Shown in pieces: positions 15,314-23,342 of a stretch of DNA of 28,714 bases. The stretch is from the NCBI GenBank assembly GCA_002296055.1, contig DBHE01000082.1, positions 1 through 28,714 on the forward strand, written 5' to 3'. Each line of letters starts with the position of its first letter. Within the stretch, counting starts at the first letter, position 1. The translations under genes were made by a program, and so were the position numbers. This DNA is from Pseudomonadaceae bacterium UBA836. GTDB lineage: Bacteria; Pseudomonadota; Gammaproteobacteria; Pseudomonadales; Pseudomonadaceae. Below the pieces are notes generated by a model. It did not search any database, had not been told where the DNA came from, and saw nothing but the letters and a program-made list of their open reading frames with translations.

Positions 15314-17536
15314 ATGAGTTTCGAAGCGGATGAAGAGATTCTCCAGGACTTTCTGGTCGAGGCCGGGGAGATTCTCGAGCAATTGTCCGAACAGTTGGTT
15401 GAGCTGGAAAACCGGCCCGACGACATGGATCTGCTCAATGCCATCTTCCGCGGCTTCCACACCGTCAAGGGCGGCGCCGGCTTTCTGCAGCTCGATGCTC
15501 TGGTAGCGTGCTGTCACATCGCGGAAAACGTATTCGACATCCTGCGCAAGGGCGAACGCGCCGTCACCTCCGAGCTGATGGATGTGGTGCTGCAGGCGCT
15601 GGATACCGTCAACAGCATGTTCGATCAGGTTCGTGATCGTCAGGAGCCGACTCCCGCTGACCCTGCGTTGCTCGACGCCCTGTCTCAGTTGGCGCAGCCA
15701 GCATCGGCAGACGAAGTGGCTGCTGAGCCTGAGCCCGAAGCCGCGGCGGTCGCACCTGAGGTAGTCGAGGCGCCCGCGGTACCGACGCCAGTGGCTGCTG
15801 ATAACGGCGACATCACCGACGACGAGTTTGAGCAACTGCTCGACGCGCTCCACGGCGATGGCGGCAGTCCCTCTGCAGCGCCGGCGGCAGCCGGGCCGGC
15901 CGGTGGCAGTGACGACATTACCGATGACGAGTTTGAAGCGCTGCTGGATCAGCTGCACGGCAGCGGGAACGCGCCCGCAGCGGTAAGCGCTTCTGCGCCT
16001 GCGGAGTCGGCATCTGACGACATCAGCGACGACGAGTTTGAGGCGCTGTTGGACGAGCTGCATGGCAAGGGCTCCGCGCCCGGCCAGCAAAGCGCCGGCC
16101 CAGCCGCTGCGGCAGAGCCGATGGACGCAGGCACATCGGATCAAATTACCGATGACGAATTTGAAGCGCTGCTGGACCAGCTGCATGGCAAAGGCAGTGC
16201 TCCGGGCGCTGCGGCTGGCGCTGACGCCCCGGCCGCGCCGGTGCCACCTGCGCCGCCAGCTGCCAAGCCAGAACCCAGTAAGCCGGCGCCAGCGCCCAAA
16301 CCGGCGGCTAAGACACCCGCGCCGCCAACCCCGCCAGCCAGCAAGCCAGCCGCTGAGGCGCCCGCCGCCGATACCACGGTGCGTGTGGATACCGCCCGCT
16401 TGGACGAAATCATGAACATGGTTGGCGAGCTGGTGCTGGTGCGTAATCGCCTGGTTCGCCTGGGCGTGGCCAGCGGCGATGAAGAGCTTGGCAAGGCGGT
16501 GGCCAATCTGGATGTAGTGACCGCCGACCTGCAGATGTCGGTCATGAAGACCCGCATGCAGCCGATCAAGAAGGTATTCGGCCGCTTCCCCCGGGTGGTA
16601 CGTGACCTGGCGCGCAACCTCAAGAAAGAAATTAACCTTGAGCTGATTGGTGAAGAGACCGACCTGGATAAAAACCTGGTCGAAGCACTTGCCGATCCGC
16701 TGGTGCACTTGGTGCGCAACTCGGTTGACCACGGCATCGAACTGCCGGCTGAGCGCGAAGCCTCCGGCAAGCCGCGCACCGGTAAGGTAGTGCTGTCGGC
16801 CCAGCAGGAAGGTGATCACATCCTGCTAACCATTGTTGATGACGGCAAGGGCATGGACCCTGAGGTGCTGCGCGCCAAAGCGGTCGAGAAGGGCATGATG
16901 GAGAAGGACGCGGCTGATCGCCTGAGCGACAGCGAGTGCTTCAACCTTATCTTGGCGCCCGGTTTTTCCACCAAGACCGAAATCTCCGATGTCTCGGGTC
17001 GTGGCGTGGGCATGGACGTGGTTAAAACCAAGATCTCCCAGCTCAACGGCACCATCAACATCGAGTCGACCAAGGGACAGGGCTCGCGTATTGCCATCAA
17101 GGTCCCGCTGACGCTCGCCATCATGCCGACGCTGATGGTTATGTTGGCCGATCAAGCCTTCGCCCTGCCGTTGGTTAGCGTAAATGAGATCTACAGCCTG
17201 GACCTGTCGCGCACCAACGTGGTGGACGGCCAGGAAGTCATCATCGTGCGTGAAAAGGCGTTGCCGCTGTTCTACCTCAAGCGCTGGCTGATGCCGGGTG
17301 TTGAGGATACCAGCGACCATTCTGCCGCCAGTGTGGTGATCGTGTCGGTCGGCACTCAGCGGGTTGGCTTTGTTGTCGACCAACTGGTTGGTCAGGAAGA
17401 GGTGGTGATCAAGCCGCTGGGGCGCATGCTGCAGGGTACTGCTGGCATGGCCGGCGCCACCATCACCGGCGACGGACGCATTGCGCTGATTCTGGATATC
17501 CCCAGCCTGCTCAAGCGCTACGCGCGACGCATGTGA
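15314..17536 (+). CDS. cheA: Chemotaxis histidine kinase CheA with four linker repeats
   Basis: Kinase of the chemoreceptor array that phosphorylates CheY and CheB. At 740 residues, the P1 HPt domain (about 1-105) carries the phospho-accepting H49 in FRGFHTVKGGAGF. P3 dimerisation starts near DTTVRVDTARLDEIMNMVGE (about 353). The P4 ATPase domain has the N box LVRNSVDHGIE (N469), DDGKGMD and GRGVGMDVVKT. A CheW-like P5 ends the protein. Between P1 and P3 I see no ordinary P2 domain. Instead there is a long Ala/Pro-rich linker with four copies of xIxDDEFExLLDxLHG. The ATG follows a GGGGAG ribosome-binding site. A strong terminator after the stop separates it from cheB. Function is certain; the role of the linker repeats is open. 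Confidence 0.97.
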   Translation: MSFEADEEILQDFLVEAGEILEQLSEQLVELENRPDDMDLLNAIFRGFHTVKGGAGFLQLDALVACCHIAENVFDILRKGERAVTSELMDVVLQALDTVNSMFDQVRDRQEPTPADPALLDALSQLAQPASADEVAAEPEPEAAAVAPEVVEAPAVPTPVAADNGDITDDEFEQLLDALHGDGGSPSAAPAAAGPAGGSDDITDDEFEALLDQLHGSGNAPAAVSASAPAESASDDISDDEFEALLDELHGKGSAPGQQSAGPAAAAEPMDAGTSDQITDDEFEALLDQLHGKGSAPGAAAGADAPAAPVPPAPPAAKPEPSKPAPAPKPAAKTPAPPTPPASKPAAEAPAADTTVRVDTARLDEIMNMVGELVLVRNRLVRLGVASGDEELGKAVANLDVVTADLQMSVMKTRMQPIKKVFGRFPRVVRDLARNLKKEINLELIGEETDLDKNLVEALADPLVHLVRNSVDHGIELPAEREASGKPRTGKVVLSAQQEGDHILLTIVDDGKGMDPEVLRAKAVEKGMMEKDAADRLSDSECFNLILAPGFSTKTEISDVSGRGVGMDVVKTKISQLNGTINIESTKGQGSRIAIKVPLTLAIMPTLMVMLADQAFALPLVSVNEIYSLDLSRTNVVDGQEVIIVREKALPLFYLKRWLMPGVEDTSDHSAASVVIVSVGTQRVGFVVDQLVGQEEVVIKPLGRMLQGTAGMAGATITGDGRIALILDIPSLLKRYARRM
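15809..16189 (+). repeat. Four-copy acidic peptide repeat in the CheA linker
   Basis: Sixteen-residue units start at CheA residues 166, 201, 236 and 277, giving spacings of 35, 35 and 41. Copies read DITDDEFEQLLDALHG, DITDDEFEALLDQLHG, DISDDEFEALLDELHG and QITDDEFEALLDQLHG, mostly followed by xG and Ala/Pro-rich spacers. Codons differ at many third positions while residues are kept, which suggests old copies under protein-level selection rather than a recent tandem expansion. The core resembles the CheY-binding peptides of FliM (EIDALL) and of CheZ (EVDDLLSSLGF). Confidence 0.9.
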
Positions 17537-17547
17537 TAGCCTGAGCT

Positions 17548-17578
17548 TGGCGCCGCAGAGCGGCGCCGTCGATTTTTT
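17548..17578 (+). terminator. Rho-independent terminator between cheA and cheB
   Basis: GGCGCCGC (17549-17556), loop AGA, then GCGGCGCC (17560-17567) form a perfect 8-bp stem that a flanking T-G pair extends by one. TTTTTT follows at 17573-17578 after five bases. It lies 12 bases past the cheA stop. The spacer between stem and T tract may make it leaky, allowing partial read-through into cheB. Confidence 0.85.
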
Positions 17579-17611
17579 ACTTCATGTGCAGGATGCAGTT
17601 CGGGAGAGGGT

Positions 17612-18730
17612 ATGGCGGTTAAGGTGCTGGTGGTCGATGATTCGGGTTTCTTTCGCCGCCGGGTGACTGAGATCCTGGCAGGTGACCCGCAGATTCAGGT
17701 CGTGGGTACGGCCACCAATGGGCGCGAGGCCATCGAGCAGACTCTGGCGCTGCACCCTGATGTGATCACCATGGATTACGAAATGCCGGTCATGGATGGC
17801 ATTGAGGCCGTGCGCCAGATCATGCAGCGCTGTCCGACACCGGTCATCATGTTTTCCTCCCTGACATACGAGGGCGCGCGCGTCAGCCTTGATGCCCTGG
17901 ACGCCGGTGCGGCCGATTATCTGCCGAAGAACTTTGAAGATATCTCGCGCAATCCGGACAAAGTGCGGCAATTGCTGTGCGAGCGCGTTCAGGCGCTGGC
18001 ACGCACCAACCGGCGCTCGCTGGGGCTCAGCAGCAGTGTGCCCGCACCGCCGCCGGCCAGCAGTCTGAGCACACCGGCACGCAGCATCGGCAGTCATGCG
18101 ACAGCCGCCACGCCGCGTCCTGCGGCGGCTCCCACCACGCCGGCGAAAACCAGCCCGGCGCCGCGTAAGCGCAGCTACAAGCTAGTAGCCATTGGCACCT
18201 CAACCGGCGGCCCGGTGGCGTTGCAGAAAGTCCTCACCCAGTTGCCGGCGAACTTCCCGGCACCGTTGCTGCTGGTTCAGCACATGCCCGCGGCCTTCAC
18301 CAAGGCGTTTGCTGAGCGTCTGGACAAGCTCTGCCGGATATCTGTCAAGGAGGCCGAAGACGGCGATACCCTGCGTCCCGGTCATGCATTGCTGGCACCC
18401 GGTGGCAAGCAGATGATGGTGGATTCACGCGGTGTGGTACGTATCCTGCCGGGTGACGAGCGCCTTAACTACAAGCCCTGTGTAGATGTGACCTTTGGCT
18501 CGGCTGCCAAAGCCTTCCAGGACAAGGTACTGGCGATCGTGCTGACCGGTATGGGGGCTGATGGCCGGGAAGGGGCGCGCCTGCTTAAACAGTCGGGCAG
18601 CGCAGTCTGGGCGCAGGACGAAGCCAGCTGCGTGATCTACGGTATGCCGATGGCTGTGGCCAAGGCCAATCTGGCCGACGGTATCTATCCGCTGGATGAT
18701 ATCGGTCGCTACCTGGCAGAGATCGGCTGA
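17612..18730 (+). CDS. cheB: Protein-glutamate methylesterase/deamidase CheB
   Basis: Adaptation enzyme that demethylates and deamidates chemoreceptors when phosphorylated by CheA. At 372 residues the N-terminal receiver domain has phospho-acceptor D55 in [11 protein letters not shown] Pro/Ala/Ser-rich linker runs from about 145 to 185. The C-terminal esterase domain has the catalytic triad S197 (GTSTGGP), H224 (VQHMPAAF) and D317 (TGMGADG). The start has a GGGAGAGGGT ribosome-binding region. No cheR lies in this window, as is usual for pseudomonads, where the matching cheR is elsewhere. The cheB stop overlaps the motC start by one base (TGATG), so motC is translationally coupled to it. The upstream terminator suggests reduced or separate expression from cheA. 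Confidence 0.97.
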   Translation: MAVKVLVVDDSGFFRRRVTEILAGDPQIQVVGTATNGREAIEQTLALHPDVITMDYEMPVMDGIEAVRQIMQRCPTPVIMFSSLTYEGARVSLDALDAGAADYLPKNFEDISRNPDKVRQLLCERVQALARTNRRSLGLSSSVPAPPPASSLSTPARSIGSHATAATPRPAAAPTTPAKTSPAPRKRSYKLVAIGTSTGGPVALQKVLTQLPANFPAPLLLVQHMPAAFTKAFAERLDKLCRISVKEAEDGDTLRPGHALLAPGGKQMMVDSRGVVRILPGDERLNYKPCVDVTFGSAAKAFQDKVLAIVLTGMGADGREGARLLKQSGSAVWAQDEASCVIYGMPMAVAKANLADGIYPLDDIGRYLAEIG

Positions 18731-19470
18731 TGGATATCCTCAGCATCATCGGTGTCATTCTGGCGTTTGTTGCCATTATTGGTGGCAACTACCTGGAGGG
18801 CGGCCATGCTAGCGCCCTGCTGAATGGACCGGCGGCGCTGATTGTCATTGGTGGTACGTTGGGGGCGGCGTTTATTCAGACTCCGCTGACGGTGTTCAAG
18901 CGCGCGCTGGTGATCTTTCGCTGGATTATCTTTCCGCCGCCCAATCGTATGCGCGAGGGCATTGGCCAGATCATCAACTGGAGCACCATCGCAAGAAAAG
19001 AAGGCTTGCTTGGGCTGGAGTCGCTGGCTGAGCTGGAGCCCGATGCCTTTGCCCGCAAGGGGTTGCAGCTACTGGTCGACGGCAGTGAGCCGGAAGCGCT
19101 GCGCAGCATTCTCGAGGTCGAGCTGGTCAACCGCGAGCACGCCGACCTGATGGCCGCAAAAGTCTACGAAAGCATGGGCGGTTACTCGCCGACCATCGGC
19201 ATCATCGGCGCTGTAATGGGGCTTATCCATGTCATGGGTAACCTGGCTGACCCGTCGCGCCTGGGTGCCGGTATTGCGGTGGCTTTTGTTGCGACCATCT
19301 ACGGTGTGGCGCTGGCCAACCTGCTATTGCTGCCGGTTGCGGCCAAGCTCAAGTCGGTAGTGCTGCAGCAGTCCAAGTACCGCGAAATGCTGCTGGAAGG
19401 GCTGCTGTCAATTGCTGAGGGTGAGAATCCACGTTCGATTGAAATGAAGCTCGAAGGCTTCCTCGACTGA
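18730..19470 (+). CDS. motC: Flagellar motor stator protein MotC (MotA/TolQ/ExbB family)
   Basis: Ion-channel subunit of the second flagellar stator (MotCD), which in Pseudomonas supports swarming and high-load rotation. At 246 residues there are TM segments at the N-terminus (ILSIIGVILAFVAIIGGNYL), around LIVIGGTLGAAF, and a C-terminal pair around IGIIGAVMGLIHVMG and GIAVAFVATIYGVALANLLLLPVA. A cytoplasmic loop carrying charged residues (AELEPDAFARKGLQ) contacts FliG in the MotA family. It overlaps the cheB stop by one base and is followed by motD after 16 bases, so cheB-motC-motD look co-transcribed. The MotC rather than MotA name rests on the chemotaxis-cluster position and the MotD partner. 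Confidence 0.94.
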   Translation: MDILSIIGVILAFVAIIGGNYLEGGHASALLNGPAALIVIGGTLGAAFIQTPLTVFKRALVIFRWIIFPPPNRMREGIGQIINWSTIARKEGLLGLESLAELEPDAFARKGLQLLVDGSEPEALRSILEVELVNREHADLMAAKVYESMGGYSPTIGIIGAVMGLIHVMGNLADPSRLGAGIAVAFVATIYGVALANLLLLPVAAKLKSVVLQQSKYREMLLEGLLSIAEGENPRSIEMKLEGFLD

Positions 19471-19486
19471 GCCGGGGGCCGCCAAC

Positions 19487-20329
19487 ATGCGCCGCAATCG
19501 ACAGGAAGAGCACGAAAATCACGAACGCTGGCTGGTGTCTTACGCTGACTTCATAACTCTGCTGTTCGCGTTTTTTGTGGTGATGTACTCCATCTCCTCG
19601 GTTAATGAGGGCAAGTACAAGGTGTTGTCGGACACCCTGGAAGGCGCCTTTAATCAGCCCCAGCGCTCGATTGACCCTATACAAATTGGCGATCAGCTGC
19701 CGCGTGGCACAACGCGGGAGAACACTGACGCTAGTGGCGCGGGCACGCCGGATGCCAGTAGTCAGGCCCTGCAGGACATCACCAGCGCCATGCAAGCTGC
19801 TTTTGGTGAGTTGATTGAGGCTGGCGAGCTGGAGGTTCGCGGCAACGAGATGTGGGTTGAGATCGAGCTGAGTTCCGGGCTGCTGTTTCCCAGCGGCGAC
19901 GCGCTACCGCTGGACGCCGCTTTCGATCTGGTTGAGCGCATCGCCGGCATTCTCAAGCCTTACGATAACCCGGTGCACGTCGAGGGCTTTACCGACAATA
20001 TCCCGATTCGATCAGGGCGCTACCCTACCAACTGGGAGCTGTCGGCGGCGCGTGCTGCCACGGTAGTGCGCATGCTTGGCAACGGGGGGGTGAACCCTGA
20101 CCGCCTTGCTGCAGTAGGCTATGGTGAATTCAGGCCGGTGGCTGATAACAGCACCGAAGCTGGTCGACGAGCGAATCGCCGGGTTGTGCTGCTGGTTTCG
20201 CGCTACCTGGATCGTCGTCATGAGCCTTTTAGTGCTCCGAGTGACGGGGTGGATGGCATGCGCGAGGCGCGGTTGCCTTCTGCGCAGGAGGCTTCTGGCA
20301 CGGGTTCTGCATCGAATCAGCTTCGCTAG
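19487..20329 (+). CDS. motD: Flagellar motor stator protein MotD (MotB/OmpA family)
   Basis: Peptidoglycan-anchoring partner of MotC. At 280 residues it has a short charged cytoplasmic N-terminus, then a single TM helix starting at YADFITLLFAFFVVMYSIS with the essential ion-binding D21. The plug segment (SSVNEGKYKVLSDTLEGAF) and the periplasmic linker follow. A C-terminal OmpA-like domain contains VEGFTDNIPIRSGRYPTNWELSAARA and RRANRRVVLLV, which bind peptidoglycan. The low-complexity C-terminal tail is probably disordered. It is spaced 86 bases from parC with no evident terminator. Identity is firm; the MotD name follows from pairing with motC. Confidence 0.94.
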   Translation: MRRNRQEEHENHERWLVSYADFITLLFAFFVVMYSISSVNEGKYKVLSDTLEGAFNQPQRSIDPIQIGDQLPRGTTRENTDASGAGTPDASSQALQDITSAMQAAFGELIEAGELEVRGNEMWVEIELSSGLLFPSGDALPLDAAFDLVERIAGILKPYDNPVHVEGFTDNIPIRSGRYPTNWELSAARAATVVRMLGNGGVNPDRLAAVGYGEFRPVADNSTEAGRRANRRVVLLVSRYLDRRHEPFSAPSDGVDGMREARLPSAQEASGTGSASNQLR

Positions 20330-20415
20330 GCGCAAAGTGATTGGTCTGTCAAAATGTTGTCGTATGTTCATGTAGTCGGGATGCTCGCCACAGGTAGCGC
20401 CCGCGGAGGAAGGTT

Positions 20416-21210
20416 ATGAGAGTCTGGGCTGTCGCCAATCAGAAGGGTGGGGTGGGTAAAACCACGTCGGCCGTGGCGTTGGCCGGCTTGTTGGCGGACC
20501 AGGGCCAACAGGTGCTGGTGGTGGATCTTGACCCGCATGGCTCGATGACCAGTTATTTCGGCCACGACCCGGACCAGCTCACCAGTAGTGTCTTCAATCT
20601 TTTCCAGCACAATGGGCAGGTGCCTGACGGCCTGGCCGCCGCACTGCTCAAGGACACCTCCCACCCGAATATCCGTCTGATGCCCTCAAGCACCTCGCTG
20701 GCTACGCTGGAGCGTCAGTCCGCGGCCCAGGGCGGCTATGGGCTGGTTATCTCTCGGGCGTTGGCACAGCTGTGGAATGACTATCAGTTTGTCATTATCG
20801 ACAGCCCGCCGCTGCTGGGCGTCTCTATGATCAACGCACTCGCAGCCTGCGAGCAGCTGATCATCCCGGTGCAAACCGAATTTCTGGCGCTCAAGGGCCT
20901 GGAGCGAATGGTGCACACCCTGAATATGGTCAACCGTTCGCGTAAGCAAGCGTTGCCCTTTACCATCGTGCCGACGCTGTTTGACCGCCGCACCCAGGCC
21001 TCGCTCAATACCCTGCGGCTGTTGCGTCGTGACTATGCCGAGCATCTGTGGCAAGCCTATATTCCGATCGATACCAAGCTGCGTGATGCCAGTCTGGCAG
21101 GTGTGGTGCCGTCGCAACTGGACGGCAATGCCCGTGGCGTCTTGGCCTATCGTGCGCTGCTGCGGTACCTTCTCGCGCAGTCCGTGAGCCGTGGTGAGCA
21201 GGTTGCCTGA
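20416..21210 (+). CDS. parC: ParA-type ATPase for polar chemotaxis array positioning (ParC)
   Basis: ParA/MinD-family ATPase. The name ParC here is the Vibrio chemotaxis-array protein, not topoisomerase IV. At 264 residues the deviant Walker A KGGVGKTT (from K10), DLDPHGSMTSYF and the Walker B-like VIIDSPPLLG are all visible. In Vibrio this protein directs the chemotaxis machinery to the old pole and works with ParP, whose gene follows here after 88 bases. The same order is found in Pseudomonas che clusters, so I infer the same job. GGAGGAAGG before the ATG is a strong ribosome-binding site. It has no parB partner and no parS-like array nearby, which argues against plasmid or chromosome partition. 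Confidence 0.9.
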   Translation: MRVWAVANQKGGVGKTTSAVALAGLLADQGQQVLVVDLDPHGSMTSYFGHDPDQLTSSVFNLFQHNGQVPDGLAAALLKDTSHPNIRLMPSSTSLATLERQSAAQGGYGLVISRALAQLWNDYQFVIIDSPPLLGVSMINALAACEQLIIPVQTEFLALKGLERMVHTLNMVNRSRKQALPFTIVPTLFDRRTQASLNTLRLLRRDYAEHLWQAYIPIDTKLRDASLAGVVPSQLDGNARGVLAYRALLRYLLAQSVSRGEQVA

Positions 21211-21298
21211 TACGGTGAGCAATGCGGCTAATGCTTTTGTCCAGCAGGCCGATACAGAACCAAGGCCGTACGCGGCGTAGTGAGCTGATTTTCCGGTT

Positions 21299-22042
21299 AT
21301 GAACAAGCCCCAGTTACCCGTCCAGCAATACGTCCCCGAACAGACCATCCAGCATTATCTGGATGCGCTGCTGCAGGATGCTGCCGACGAGCTGGCGCGT
21401 GTAGATGCGGTGGTGCCAGCTGCGCCGCCGGTGGTAGAAGAGCCGCCCCGTGAGGCGGTTATTCACCGGCTGGAGCGCTCAGTTGAAGTGGTGCCTGAAC
21501 CCGAGCGCGAGCCTGAGGTGGAACCGGCTCCCAGCGCGCCGCCGCCAGCCCCTGCCACTGCGGCATGGCGAGAAGAGCCATTTGAGGCGCTGCTGTTTGA
21601 TGTCGGTGGCCTAAAACTGGCGGTGCCGCTGGTGCTGCTCGGTACTATTTATCCGCTGGAAGGGGAGATTACCCCCCTGTTCGGTCAACCGGATTGGTTT
21701 TTGGGCATCCTGGCCACGCCGGCAGGTAACCTGAAGGTACTGGATACCGCGCGCTGGGTTATGCCCGAGCGCTACAGCCCAGACCTCAAAGACAGTCTGA
21801 GCTTTGTTATTTCAGTTGAAGGCTTCGATTGGGGTATGGCGGTACACGGCGTGCAACAGTCCATCCGCCTTAGCCCCGATCAGGTTAAATGGCGCTCCCA
21901 GCAGGGCAAGCGCCCGTGGCTGGCGGGCACCGTAATCGAACACATGTGCGCGTTGCTGGATGTCTCGGCATTGGCCGAGCTGATTGTCGGCAACAGCGGA
22001 CATGGCGCCGCTGGTAATGCCGCAGCGCCAGCATTAGGATGA
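21299..22042 (+). CDS. parP: ParP-like protein with C-terminal CheW-like domain
   Basis: 247-residue adaptor with three parts. The N-terminal helix (EQTIQHYLDALLQDAADEL) is the likely ParC-contacting segment. The middle (about 45-90) is Pro/Glu-rich and probably disordered. The C-terminal CheW-like fold (about 95-235: EEPFEALLFDVGGLKLAVPLVLLGTIYPLEG through AELIV) corresponds to the array-integration domain of Vibrio ParP, which binds CheA and receptors and holds arrays at the pole. The ribosome-binding site is weak (TTCCGGTT). Position between the ParA-type gene and cheW is the diagnostic Vibrio/Pseudomonas order. It is commonly annotated simply as CheW-domain protein. Confidence 0.86.
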   Translation: MNKPQLPVQQYVPEQTIQHYLDALLQDAADELARVDAVVPAAPPVVEEPPREAVIHRLERSVEVVPEPEREPEVEPAPSAPPPAPATAAWREEPFEALLFDVGGLKLAVPLVLLGTIYPLEGEITPLFGQPDWFLGILATPAGNLKVLDTARWVMPERYSPDLKDSLSFVISVEGFDWGMAVHGVQQSIRLSPDQVKWRSQQGKRPWLAGTVIEHMCALLDVSALAELIVGNSGHGAAGNAAAPALG

Positions 22043-22123
22043 AAACACTTGGCGGGCACCTGCTGCCGTGCTGCCACACCGGTCAGATGATCGGTGGATA
22101 CCAACGATGATCGGGAAAAGACA

Positions 22124-22603
22124 ATGAAAAACAATTCGGGACAAGGTGCTGAAGATCCGATCCTGCAATGGGTGACCTTCCGGCTGGATAATGAGACCTA
22201 CGGCATCAACGTGATGCAGGTGCAGGAAGTGCTGCGACACACCGAGATTGCGCCGGTACCGGGTGCGCCGGCTTACGTGCTGGGTATCATCAATCTGCGG
22301 GGTAACGTGGTCACCGTGATTGATACGCGCCAGCGCTTTGGTCTGAGCCCTGCGCCGATCACAGACAATACCCGTATCGTGATTATTGAGGCAGACAAGC
22401 AAGTAGTCGGCATTCTGGTCGACTCGGTGGCAGAAGTGGTTTACCTGCGTCAGTCCGAGATTGAGACCGCGCCCAACGTTGGCACCGACGAGTCGGCCAA
22501 GTTTATTCAGGGCGTGTGCAACAAGAACAACGAACTGCTGATTCTGGTCGATCTGGAAAAGATGATGACCGAAGACGAGTGGGCTGAGCTGTCAGGGTTC
22601 TGA
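22124..22603 (+). CDS. cheW: Chemotaxis coupling protein CheW
   Basis: Scaffold linking receptors to CheA in chemosensory arrays. 159 residues cover a single CheW domain: ILQWVTFRLDNETYGINVMQVQEVLRH, GAPAYVLGIINLRGNVVTVIDTRQRFG, and VGILVDSVAEVVYLRQSEIE with GVCNKNNELLILVDLEKM. I chose ATG 22124 (MKNNSGQG), preceded by GGGAAAAG, because it matches the usual start and length. An in-frame GTG at 22094 would add ten residues but has no good ribosome-binding site. The DUF2802 gene follows three bases after the stop, implying coupling. Confidence 0.96.
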   Translation: MKNNSGQGAEDPILQWVTFRLDNETYGINVMQVQEVLRHTEIAPVPGAPAYVLGIINLRGNVVTVIDTRQRFGLSPAPITDNTRIVIIEADKQVVGILVDSVAEVVYLRQSEIETAPNVGTDESAKFIQGVCNKNNELLILVDLEKMMTEDEWAELSGF

Positions 22604-22606
22604 TTG

Positions 22607-23008
22607 ATGAATGAACCCTGGTTGCTGTTGGTACTGGGCGGGCTGCTGGGCATTTTGCTGGCGGCCCTGGCAGTGCTGTTCATGCAGATACGCCGCGTGC
22701 CGGTTGATCAGCAGCAACTGGAGGCGCGGTTGCAGGCCCGGATAGAGCAACTGTCGCGCGAGCTGGCGACCTTTCAGCAGGGTAATATCCGCATGGGTGA
22801 AGAGCTCACTGCGCTTCGTCAGCAAATCAAACGCCTGGAAGACAAACAGCTCAAGTTGGAGCAGCACGATCCGCAGTCCCTTCCTTACAATCAGGCCGCC
22901 CGGCTGGTTGGAATGGGCGCCAGTATTGAAGATCTGACCCAGTCCTGCGGTCTATCCAAGGCCGAAGCCGAGTTGTTCGTGAAGCTGCACGCTTCCCGCC
23001 AGGCTTGA
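22607..23008 (+). CDS. DUF2802 single-pass membrane protein
   Basis: 133-residue protein of unknown function. A single N-terminal TM helix (PWLLLVLGGLLGILLAALAVLFM) is followed by a coiled-coil-like stretch of about 30-85 (QLEARLQARIEQLSRELATF, LTALRQQIKRLEDKQLKLEQ). The C-terminal helical domain reads LVGMGASIEDLTQSCGLSKAEAELFVKLH and looks like a small helix-turn-helix. The same protein follows cheW in Pseudomonas clusters, so a structural or regulatory role in the array or motor is plausible, but I know of no demonstrated function. Start choice: ATG 22607. A TTG three bases earlier is less likely. It lies 10 bases from the convergent flhB-like gene. Confidence 0.82.
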   Translation: MNEPWLLLVLGGLLGILLAALAVLFMQIRRVPVDQQQLEARLQARIEQLSRELATFQQGNIRMGEELTALRQQIKRLEDKQLKLEQHDPQSLPYNQAARLVGMGASIEDLTQSCGLSKAEAELFVKLHASRQA

Positions 23009-23018
23009 CCCTCGGGCC

Positions 23019-23342
23019 TTACTCCCTTTCCTTGTTCTCCAGTCGTAACGGCTGTTCCTTGCCCGCATCTGGGTCAAAGCCTTTTGGGCGCTTGCCCTTG
23101 ATATACCAGGCGAAGGCAATGATCTCGGCGATGGTGCGGTAAAGCGCCTCTGGGATCTGATCGCCAAGCTCCATGCGCGCGAGCATGCGCGCCAGGTCAG
23201 CATTCTCGTAAATCGGCACCTCGTACTGCATCGCCAGCTGAACGATCTGTTCGGCCAGATCACCTTCGCCCTTGGCAGTGATGGTGGGTGCCTGTTCGCC
23301 GCCGTCGTAGACCAGGGCGATGGCTTCGCGTGCATCGCTCAT
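23019..23342 (-). CDS. FlhB C-terminal domain-like protein (FhlB/FlhX/YlqH type)
   Basis: 107-residue stand-alone copy of the cytoplasmic FlhB/YscU switch domain. The sequence AIALVYDGGE...APTITAKGEGDLAEQIVQLA, VPIYENADLARML and IPEALYRTIAEIIAFAWYI aligns with the part of FlhB just after its NPTH autocleavage loop. NPTH itself is absent; the corresponding start reads MSDAREAIALVYD. It cannot autocleave and has no membrane part. Comparable proteins (Bacillus YlqH, beside the FliK-like YlqG) can supply the C-terminal FlhB function in export-substrate switching. The start overlaps the stop of the fliK-like gene by one base (TGATG), so the two are translationally coupled. Confidence 0.88.
   Translation of the reverse strand: MSDAREAIALVYDGGEQAPTITAKGEGDLAEQIVQLAMQYEVPIYENADLARMLARMELGDQIPEALYRTIAEIIAFAWYIKGKRPKGFDPDAGKEQPLRLENKERE

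Noticed and set aside
15014..16819. 601-codon minus-strand frame opposite cheA
   Set aside because: Antisense shadow of cheA with low-complexity composition; its repeats merely mirror the CheA linker repeats.
20416..21210. ParA-like gene as part of a partition system or integrated plasmid
   Set aside because: No parB or parS-like repeats, and the gene sits between motD and the CheW-like parP, the known place of the chemotaxis array ATPase.
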